Shown in pieces: positions 18,947-26,926 of a stretch of DNA of 28,410 nt. The position numbers and the translations under genes were made by a program. How positions within the stretch are numbered: the first letter of the stretch is position 1; each line of letters starts with the position of its first letter. This DNA is from Pleurostoma richardsiae (Eukaryota > Ascomycota > Sordariomycetes > Calosphaeriales > Pleurostomataceae). The notes below the pieces were generated by a model. That model worked only from the letters and a program-made list of their open reading frames with translations, was not told the DNA's origin and did no database searches. The stretch is from contig JANBVO010000101.1 of NCBI GenBank assembly GCA_030052745.1, forward strand, positions 1 through 28,410, in the 5' to 3' direction.

Positions 18947-20371
18947 ATGTCGGCAGGATCGCCCTATGATCTTGTCGCCACAAAGAACCGTGCCAATGCC
19001 CCAGGTGGCCGTGAGAACAAAAAGAAGGTATGGGTATGCATATCTCACATCATCCGAGTGCTCGACTGATATCATTGCAGTGTGATGACACGCGATGTGC
19101 AAACGACCACAGACGCAATGACGACTGCCAACGGCATCCTACACGCAAGCGTAGGTCGAATGCGTGCGCTACATGCCGTTCACGCAAGATTAAGGTCTGC
19201 AAGCCTCCGTTACACTACCATCTGTGTGACTAACAGCCCTAGTGCGACGAAACAAGACCTCTGTGCCAAAATTGCATTAAGTTGGGAAAGGGTTGTTCAT
19301 ATGATGCAAAGCCATCTCTTGGGGGTTCGGCGTCCCGACAGCGGCGACGTCGTGGACTGTCCGAGCTTCCAAAGCTCACTGAACTCGTTCTCAAGTGTAG
19401 GAACCCCCCCTTCATCTTTCCTACCTGCTGTATTGACTTTTATAGCGAATACGAGTCCCCGCGAGATGATCAGAGAAAGTGCAACGAGGACCAGCAGCTG
19501 TGATGATCCAATACTTCTCGAGCCTCAATGTCTCCGGCTAGCATTACCAATGCCTGCTCACCAACGAGGTTCTCCTCAGCGCGAATCTCAGGCAGGCCAC
19601 ATCAAACCTGGGTGGGAAGAACCAGCTGGCTCCCAATTCACGAGAGAGCAGTCATACCCTCCGCAGACATCAACACAGTCGCCAGTGGATACACCCCCCG
19701 CACCCCCCAGGCCTTTTGGTGTAAGTGGTGATTCCGAACCCTCATTCGCGTCCCATTTGGGTGGACCAAATTCAGCGCCAACAACACCTCCGAAGAAATG
19801 GCGTGAATGTGAGCCAGTCACTCAATCACGCCGACCTAGTCCATCAACCACACATGATGACGACTCCGCGATCGAAAATCTCCCGGACGTCGTACGTGCC
19901 ATTCTTCCTGCTTGGGAGCTCACTTCCGCGATTTTCCCAGGGGCTGTCGATGCTTGCATCAGGTCCAGCCATCGCTGGAAGGTGGAGCGAGCGCTAGGTA
20001 TGATCGAAACTGAGTGTGTGACTGTCGACTTACCAAAGGTCCCCGGTGATGTGCGAGTCACATTTCATGTCGGGCCGAATAGTATTCGATGCCAAAATAT
20101 CCCAGTGACGTTTGAGTACCAGGAGGAAGGTTTCGCGCTTAGCCCCCATCGCTTCTGGATTGGTCAACTAGTCAGTCCAGATTGGGAACGTGCAATAAAA
20201 TCCAGCGAGCGCTGGCGAGACGAGGAAGAGAGGGGGGACATGATCACAAAATGTCTGACCTACATAATACCTGGGGATGGGGACATCGCGGTTGTCGTGC
20301 ATGTCGGATTCGAAGACGGAAAGTCCATTGGTACGGACGTATCTGGCATACGGCTAGGGCAGGATGTCTAA
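18947..20371 (+). CDS. Zn2Cys6 (GAL4-type) zinc-cluster regulator
   Basis: Four exons, 18947..19027, 19081..19194, 19243..19396, 19446..20371; 424 aa. All introns are 48-53 nt with fungal signals (GTATGG...TTGCAG; GTCTGC...CTAAC...CTAG; GTAGGA...TTGAC...ATAG). The zinc cluster C56-x2-C59-x6-C66-x6-C73-x2-C76-x6-C83 is perfect (ACATCRSRKIKC, then PLCQNCIKLGKGC), followed by a basic linker (RQRRRR). The middle is Pro/Ser-rich. The C-terminal 170 residues contain two related units (about 19955-20090 and 20200-20335). No fungal_trans middle-homology domain is visible, so it is an atypical short member. DNA binding in the nucleus is expected from the cluster; target genes are unknown. Exon 2 begins with an extra partial Cys motif (CDDTRC). 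Confidence 0.85.
19028..19080 (+). other. Intron 1 of Zn2Cys6 gene
   Basis: GTATGG...TTGCAG, 53 nt, phase 0, right after KKK. Confidence 0.75.
19195..19242 (+). other. Intron 2 of Zn2Cys6 gene
   Basis: GTCTGC...CTAAC...CTAG, 48 nt, phase 0. It lies exactly between RKIK and the third cysteine, a common intron site in fungal zinc-cluster genes. Confidence 0.85.
19397..19445 (+). other. Intron 3 of Zn2Cys6 gene
   Basis: GTAGGA...TTGAC...ATAG, 49 nt. It moves the reading frame into the long 3' ORF. Confidence 0.75.
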
Positions 20372-20375
20372 GAGG

Positions 20376-20423
20376 GCAGGGCAGCTTAGACGGAGGACGG
20401 CAGGGCAGCTAAGACGGAGGACG
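20376..20423 (+). repeat. Two 24-bp tandem repeats in the 3' flank of the Zn2Cys6 gene
   Basis: Unit GCAGGGCAGCTTAGACGGAG plus GACG, repeated with one difference (T/A), starting 5 nt after the TAA. A third partial copy (GCAG) follows. Confidence 0.85.
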
Positions 20424-20790
20424 GCAGAATCCTAGTTTTCCATCAAATGAGTTCCGGCTCTGCCTCTGGCCTGTTATCAGTTGCCAGCCAGAGTCAAGCG
20501 CATAATATTATCACTATCATCCAAAATCAACGGAACCTCTTTTGCCACTTGACTGAAAGGTTGCTCAAGTGGTCGAGCCGCCTTCACGTCGGATCGGCCA
20601 CAAAGATAGAGGCAAAACATAACGATCAGATCATAATTATTCTTTTGATCAGAAGGTAGAGTCTAGGAGGAGGAGGCCGACAGATGAAATATAATCAGGA
20701 TTGACCTTCAGCTTGAGTGGGGACACGTAATTGGTTCAGTCCCTTGAAGTGTTAGCAAAGCAGTCAATAAAACAGCCAGAAGCTTCGTTC
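20424..20790. other. Intergenic, 3' flanks of two convergent genes
   Basis: No coding sequence recognised. The stretch holds the 3' UTRs of the Zn2Cys6 gene and the convergent membrane-protein gene. Confidence 0.5.
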
Positions 20791-21421
20791 CTATTTACCT
20801 GGCAGGGGAGTTCTTCTCAGCTTCTTTAAGAGACATTGATCATACACGATGTATAACGTGCACGAAGCGGCCAACCATGTTCCGATGATGGCTGCAGTTA
20901 CAATGGCTGTAACTGACCAGTCGCCGCCATGGACAGCGTAGACGTTCAGCAACGTCGTAAGAAGGCCCATGGCCGAATTTGCTAGTGTAGGTCTCCAAAG
21001 GTTACAACACGAAGATGCAAGAATCGAAATGCACTTACATGACTATGCGGTTTACCAAACAGATATAGTTGCGATTCCATTTCCACCACAGCCACGCGAG
21101 GCCAGTGGCCGCGATTCCGCAACAGAACGAAGCAACATAGAGGCATGGGACATTCTTTACAGTGTTCGAAACATATGTGCCCGCTTTTCCAGCGCCACTG
21201 AGGGCGTGCGACTCACTCAACGAGGCAAACGTTGAGGGAAACACCAGATACCCCGCCAATAACAGCCACGAACAGAGCTTTGCGGCAACGGATTCTAGGT
21301 GGGGTACGTTTTTGTCATTTTCAAGAAGCATCTCGTCGTATCTAGAGATCGGCGGTTCGCAGCGATCATCTACTCGCACCCTGACGCCGGCTTTGCTACT
21401 GGGTCTGGAAGAGGTCTCCAT
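20791..21421 (-). CDS. Conserved fungal multi-span membrane protein (function unknown)
   Basis: Two exons, complement(20791..20992, 21039..21421), 194 aa, ATG at 21421. The 46-nt intron (GTAAGT...TTGGAG) joins LVNRIV to IPTLANSAMGLLTTLLNVYA. Markers: RYDEMLLENDKNVPH at the end of a cytosolic N-terminus, TM1 (LCSWLLLAGYLVFPSTFASL), TM2 (VPCLYVASFCCGIAATGLAW), the LWWKWNRNY signature, then GLLTTLLNVYAVHGGDWSVTA and a last TM (VTAAIIGTWLAASCTLYIVY). I know this order as a conserved ascomycete membrane-protein family without an assigned role. The gene is intact and convergent with the Zn2Cys6 gene. Confidence 0.8.
20993..21038 (-). other. Intron of the membrane-protein gene
   Basis: GTAAGT...GTAAC...TTGGAG, 46 nt. 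The more obvious CACTAG acceptor 14 nt later gives the wrong frame; the GGAG acceptor gives a continuous conserved protein. Confidence 0.7.
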
Positions 21422-21828
21422 AGTGAGAGGGCGAGAGATCTGCCAACAGAGAGTGGGAAAGACACGGTGCTTTAATACCCCCCGCCATCAGCGGCGACAA
21501 ATATGGAGGTCCCTTTCTCGCGCTACGTGCCGTTTTCGCTGTGAACGAGGGATACGGAGCAGAGAATGGCGCAAGACTGAACTGTTCACGAAGCAGTAGA
21601 AGTAACTGTGACCAGTATTCCATAAATGGCTGCGTCGGCAACAGTGTGGTCAAGGATTGGAGCCTTCCCTTAACAGCTCTTAACTAGGTTATCACAGCGA
21701 AGACCCATCGGACTTATTAGGCGATCGTCATGCCAGCGCATATTAGTCTCTTCATGCGACGAGGTGGTAAATTTCAGGCCACTAGCTTTTGAATACCGCC
21801 TATCACTGTAATACAGTACTGTATCGAC

Positions 21829-22409
21829 ATGTCTACATCGGACGATAACATCGAGCTTTTGGGCAATCTCGACATCCTAGCGCTCAGACGTACGATGTCT
21901 GACATCTACTGCGACTTGCTTTACAACCCAGAACTGAGCATCGCTCCTACTTCCACGTTCACACCTCCGAGAGATCTAACATCTCCAGGAGCTAAGCTAT
22001 TCGCCGAAAGGCTCTTAGCTGCAAACGCATACCATGCTCGGACTGCGGAAAGCAGGCCTAGGAAAGAGAGCTGTTTACTCTTTGTCAGGTGGCAAAAGAG
22101 AATGGCGGACAGCCCAACGGTGTCTCCTATGGAAACCATTATTTAGTACATTCCTTGCCAACATGTACGGATGGGCAGGACACATTTTGCGTATTCGGTC
22201 CCAACCGGCGGATAGACTTCCTAGAGGAGCATCTGCCAGCGGCCCACGAGATTTACGAGCTGCATGAGAAATCCTGGCGGTCCATTCATCAATATGTCAA
22301 GATATATTCACCACGGTGTTGGACCTTCGCGCCTTTGCGGGTTCCTACATCTTTCAGAACATCGAACTGCGCTGAATGGGGCTATTTTGGATTTGATTCC
22401 AGCAGTTAG
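21829..22409 (+). pseudogene. Unrecognised protein gene split by a frame change
   Basis: ATG at 21829 (MSTSDDNIELLGNLDILALR) stays open in frame 1 through AKLFAERLLAANAYHARTAE and then turns incoherent, ending at 22146. A coherent continuation, ERELFTLCQVAKENGGQPNG followed by VSYGNHYLVHS, FCVFGPNRRIDFLEEHLP and EIYELHEKSWRSIHQYVK, is in frame 3 from 22062 to 22409. A single-nt deletion near 22058-22062 would join them. A splice is less likely: an acceptor-like TTTGTCAG ends at 22088, but no good donor precedes it. Just upstream, frame 3 also reads PCSDCGKQA before a TAG, hinting at a CxxC motif. Function unknown; I have no confident family. Confidence 0.45.
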
Positions 22410-22796
22410 AACGGCCAGGACGCTGTCAAGATCCATATCGTTCTTCATCCTGCCCTCTATTATACGGTACAATGCATAGAACCTTGAAATCCAATTCTTT
22501 ATTACATACATGACGACACTCTGGCAAGCGACATCTCCTCACTGTACGTACGATCAGAGAGCACTTTATCTACCAACTCTTTAAGGGGTAGACACAGGCA
22601 CAGTACAATAGGACGAAACTCCAAGAGGAAGCGCCGATGTCTGTGGTCTAGTATTGAATGGGTATACACAAGGCTGAAGCCTTAGCGACTGTACTCATCG
22701 GTTAATATGAGCTTCTGATGTCCCCGTCCGGTGCTTCCTAAGGCAAGAGAATGTCACTTCAAGCGCTCTAAATTGAGTCATAGTGCATCTTAATGA

Positions 22797-23276
22797 GACA
22801 TTTCGTCAGTTCCGGACGTGCACAGAGCCATTTTCGGCACAGAGATCTACGGGTCCTTTTATTTAGAGGCCTCTGGGCGCCAATCTGGTTCTCAGGGCCG
22901 CGCAGTGTTTCCCAACTCCTACATCACGGCATGGAAGCTCTCAAGTCCAGAAGCGACAGCACGGTCTCCCAGAATATCTTGCTCGACCGCCCATCCGCGC
23001 GAAGGGAAGGATCACATTGTCGCAACCCTAACGCGCCAAGAAGCATGCCCTCAAAACCCTCACTTCTGCGCCATTGCGCAAACGAGGGCCTCGAGAATGA
23101 CAATACTGGCAGAGTGAGCCCTATTCAGGAGGAGAAAGAGAGTGGAGGAGAACACTCGACAGCATTTGAGCTGCCTGCGACGCTTTCAGGCACTACTAGA
23201 AGTGATGGATCAAGCAATTAGGGAAGCGGCTACTGAGCGAAGCCACCTCATTCCTGTTCGTCTCACAAGTCAATGA
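22797..23276 (+). pseudogene. Unrecognised ORF with internal TGA and no ATG
   Basis: Frame 3 is open from 22797 with no ATG. It reads RAIFGTEIYGSFYLEASG, then RAVFPNSYITAWKLSSPEA and KDHIVATLTRQEACPQNP, to a TGA at 23115-23117. It then continues open to 23276 as a charged, helical segment (ALFRRRKRVEENTRQHL, RRFQALLEVMDQAIREAA). CGA to TGA would explain the stop (AE-R-ALFRRRKR). An acceptor-like TCGTCAG at 22803-22809 suggests the visible part may be a second exon whose first exon I could not find. Coding origin is inferred from composition only. Confidence 0.4.
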
Positions 23277-23562
23277 GAGAAATGTAGTCTGTCGAGCCAA
23301 GTTACGTTCCCAGAGTCTTTCTCAATAAGTGCGTGTGAACGATTAGAGAGAGCGAAGGACAGCCGCCCCTGAGTAGCTCGAAAGGCGTGAGAAGAAAATG
23401 CTAGATTGTCATCTTCAGCCATCTCAGATGCCACTGCATTCCCAAACTAGGTGCGAGGGAGAAACCTGTACTTTAACTCTCAAAGCGGCAACAGGTGAGA
23501 TTTAGGGACGTGTGATTTGATTTGCTGATTAACCCTAAGTACTGTACAATGCGACGAACTAC

Positions 23563-24418
23563 CTATAAAGACCTACTAGCTCGGACCGTTAAATGAAGGC
23601 CCTTTAACGCCCTTTCATAATAATCACTACGGACTACTCGCATTTGGGGAGCGCGCCAGGCCTGGTCGCGTTGCCGCTCCTCCTCAATTTCCCTCTGGAC
23701 AATAGCTGAAATTCTGCGCATTTCGTACCGCTTAATAAAACGAGCACCCGATGGACTCAGATCTTCAAAGAAATCTATCAGACAGTCAACCATGACGGTC
23801 ACAATCTCAAGTTTCGGGAAGTGCCGGATGAATCGGACTCCTTCGGAGACCGAGGTCACAGCCCAGCATGGCAGCGTCCCCCAGTTCATCGTTAGACGAC
23901 GGAGATTTTGGAGCTGCTCCAGTTCTGATGTCTTGATTTCAACTGTTTTCGAGATTATCAGCTGGCTAAGGTATACCAATTTCAGAACGAGGAGGCTCAC
24001 AGGGTTGCGTAATGCCGATGTCGTCCTTTAACCAGTTTACATAAACCCCACGGTTCTTGTTGCCGCTCAGATGTACTAACTGGTATTTCCAACTAGACGA
24101 CTTAAACGAGTGATTCCTTCTCGAGCCTCTGATAAACCACTCGCGTGTTTCTCGACAGACCTGTAGGAGGGTAGGCACCGGCCTTTTTAGTTCGTAGTGT
24201 TGCTTGTACACGTTCCAGGTCCGGTATACCACCGTACCTTCCGGTAGGGCGTATTTCCAGATCCGAAACCGCAGCTCGGCAGGCAAAAAAGCGAAGAGGG
24301 GAAACTCTGGGGGCATGCAAGTCTCGTCAATGCCATCGTCATCCAAGACCTGGGGTAACTCCGACAGAGCGAGTGAATGGTCCCAGTCGGAGGGAGTAGT
24401 GCATTCAAGGCCAATCAT
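23563..24418 (-). pseudogene. 2EXR-domain protein gene with 1-nt frameshift
   Basis: The ATG is at 24418. The 2EXR signature is strong: FPLFAFLPAELRFRIWKYAL, followed by PVPTLLQVCRETREWF and VYVNWLKDDIG. This frame ends at 23966, but the next conserved piece (VLKLVYLSQLIISKTVEIKT, then LQNLRRLTMNWG and FIRHFPKLEIVTVMVD) lies in the neighbouring frame and runs to 23563. The two frames overlap, so no intron fits. A 1-nt indel within about 23978-23992 (the CCTCCTCGTTCTG stretch) is the simple explanation. 2EXR proteins are abundant, mostly uncharacterised fungal proteins. Either it is a young pseudogene or a sequencing indel. Confidence 0.7.
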
Positions 24419-24454
24419 ATTGCCGTGCTGGGTTCCAATGCATTGACGGGTCAC

Positions 24455-25434
24455 TTTCGAGGAGGAGCTGGTAAGTGGGATGAAGAAGCTTATATTTCCT
24501 CTCTACCGCTAAAATTGGACGTGTTTAGGGTCACGAAATGTCTTGGTGTCCCTCCCGTATAACGGTGTGTATTTGTCGTCGAGTGAACTAAAAGGAGCCA
24601 GAGTTGCGAGGACGGCAACGGCCGGTCGATCCTAAAAAGATCATATTGACTGCCGTCCAGTTCCCCTCCAACATGGTCGGCCGGTGTGCGTCCGGGAGAC
24701 GGTAAGCAGCAGGGCTGAATCTAGAAGCCTCGGAAAATAGACTCATCGTAGTCCCAATTTACATACCCCACCGGGGCATGGATCGCTAATATCGGCAGGG
24801 TTAATAATCGCGGAGCTTTTATCGTCAATGAGAGCCCGCTGTGGGGCCAGGGGTGAAGGGTGGTAGTGTAATCGTAGCACGTCTGTCTTTGGCTCTACAA
24901 GGGATCGACGCACGATTCCATTGTAAATCCAGACGGAGATAAGGACTGAAGTGAATTCGCCCGCCCGAGACTCTTATGAGCCTCGTTGCCCGCGACCTTA
25001 GGCTATATCACGCACTCACATTCCATCCAGATGCGACTGATATCGAAGCACTGGGAGGGCAGATGTGCAATGCTACCCTGAAGTTAAGCAGCTACCGTCT
25101 TAACCTGGTCTTCCTCCACTTGTGTGCGCTATCATGAATTAGTACTGGTTCACAACGACCACAGATAAGCACCCTGCCCCAGGATCGCCAGGTTGTGCTA
25201 TCGCACCCGCCACATTCTGCGTAGAGGTCACACACCACTGGCTACTCTTTCCTGATCGCAATATTCAAATAACCCTGCATTATCAAGCTACTGTAAACAC
25301 CGTCCCATATACCCTGTGTTCAAGCAAACAAGGACACGTAAACGGAGGGGGAGGAGCATCATAATGTACCAGAACGCGTGGTTTAGGCCGTCTGGCCTTT
25401 TAGTGGGATTTGATAACCCTTGACCAAGATCAGC
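24455..25434. other. About 1 kb intergenic, nothing recognised
   Basis: No ORF with recognisable features. A stretch near 25060-25125 (CTGAAGTTAAGCAGCTACCG) superficially resembles the middle of 5S rRNA, but the flanks do not fit. The right part is the 3' flank of the C2H2 gene. Confidence 0.5.
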
Positions 25435-26154
25435 CTAGACGTTCTTCCCGGAAGTGCCTGTTCTGCTCGCGTTCATCCTTCTCCGCCACCTCTCAGATAC
25501 CCCAAGTTCTGGATGGTACACTCTGCAATGGCGGGCCAAGGCGTCGGCACGACTGAAGGTCTTCTCCTCTGTACACGCGACGCAGCGGATCTTCCGTTTG
25601 CGTAAGTTGTGAATTGTATCCTCGTGGCGTGTTAGGTCGTAGGGACGCGAGAAGGTCGTGTCGCACGACTTGCCGGTAGCCACGTTGATCCGATCACAAC
25701 GGTGAGGTCCAGCTTGGCCGTTCCCTTTTTTCAAGATGCCAGAAGCAAGCTGTTGGTTCCGATGGCTTCGCTTGTGCTCATTTAGCTTCTTCACTGTCTC
25801 GAATCGCCGTGGACACTGGTAGTAGGTGCAGCTGTACGTCCCATCGTCTGCGGTCGAGATTCGCGGACAGATTGACATGAAGTCTGATGTCTGAAGCCCG
25901 GTCGAAAATCCTTCAGGATGTGCCAAGCTGTTCTGTTCCAACGTGGTGCTGGACCACTGTAATTCTGTGCCATCATGATGGCTGTCATCATGGGCCTCGC
26001 TCTGACGGGGTTTCTGCATTGCCGGATCGGTAGAGAAATAGGGGAGGGCGAGGTGTCCATCTTGATCACTCAAGTCCATGACATTGATCCCAGACCAGAG
26101 AGGGTAGTTAAAGTTCGCAGCAAAACCGGATATCCCGCTCGTGAAGTCACACAT
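25435..26154 (-). CDS. Fungal C2H2 zinc-finger transcription factor-like protein
   Basis: Single exon, 239 aa, ATG at 26154. Three C-terminal fingers: C109-x4-C114-x12-H127-x3-H131 (YSCTYYQCPRRF), C153-x10-C164-x12-H177-x4-H182 (CDRINVATGKSC, FSRPYDLTRHEDTIH) and C191-x2-C194-x14-H209-x4-H214 (RCVACTEEKTFSRADALARH). The long Cys-Cys spacing in finger 2 and the phrase FSRPYDLTRHEDTIHN are hallmarks of a fungal C2H2 subfamily. The N-terminal 100 residues are acidic and Ser/His-rich, possibly an activation region. A basic tail (ERWRRRMNASR) may assist DNA binding or nuclear import. Target genes unknown. Intact. Confidence 0.88.
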   Translation of the reverse strand: MCDFTSGISGFAANFNYPLWSGINVMDLSDQDGHLALPYFSTDPAMQKPRQSEAHDDSHHDGTELQWSSTTLEQNSLAHPEGFSTGLQTSDFMSICPRISTADDGTYSCTYYQCPRRFETVKKLNEHKRSHRNQQLASGILKKGNGQAGPHRCDRINVATGKSCDTTFSRPYDLTRHEDTIHNLRKRKIRCVACTEEKTFSRADALARHCRVYHPELGVSERWRRRMNASRTGTSGKNV

Positions 26155-26926
26155 ATTTCCCTGTAGCCGTTGACGAGGCCTTGCGAAGACCGAAATGTAA
26201 AACTGGTTGACCTATGGTCTTTAAATCTTAAGGCTTAGGGTGTTAGAACTACCCTGCTGAGTAGGCTGGTAGGGATGTTCATATAGCTACGCGTCCTGCC
26301 ATCATTGGGATATTGCGCGCCGTGAATCATGTGCAGCTCGTACTAGCCTCACGGTCGTGGAGTCAATGAGAGAAGAATAGGCCTGGGCGAGCCCGCTTTG
26401 TGGTGACCTCTCAGCCGAAGTCTGCCTTGCTGCTGCCACTCTAGTACCCTAGAGCTTAGGCATGGCGTCATGTCACGAAGCGAGCGTGAGGAGATTGCAT
26501 GCTAGACGCAGACAATTCAGGCAACCCAGGGTGTCGATAGGCTAAACCCCAGCTTGGCATCCTCGTCGATACGAAGCTCCGTAATGCCTTCATCCGTAGA
26601 TTCCGATCAGCTGCGACGAAAGAGCACAGTTGTTGTGCAGCGGCGGCAGCAGGCAAGGTGGTCGCCCCCAGATAGGGGAGGAGATGGACTACAGGTCCAA
26701 GCCAGGCTATTCAAGTTGGCTAGAACGCAATGACAAATCTAGGACACCAGGAACTTCTTGGGAACGGTACTGTTGTATCTAGCATGCCTACAGCCACATT
26801 AGCGCTATGAGGGCGACTCTATTTACGGTTGCTCATTCTTGACGACTAAGCCACCTTATGGCTCTAGTGAAGATCTCCCCTAGGCAGAGCTGTACGTGGC
26901 CGGAACAGAGAATCCTGGTCACCGCG
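26155..26926. other. Intergenic, promoter of C2H2 gene and 3' flank of Ulp1-like gene
   Basis: No convincing gene. A 62-codon minus ORF at 26468-26656 has no recognisable features. Confidence 0.5.

Noticed and set aside
25015-25130. Possible 5S rRNA gene (CTGAAGTTAAGC stretch)
   Set aside because: Only a dozen bases resemble 5S; the 5' and 3' stems and the loop order of fungal 5S rRNA cannot be matched.
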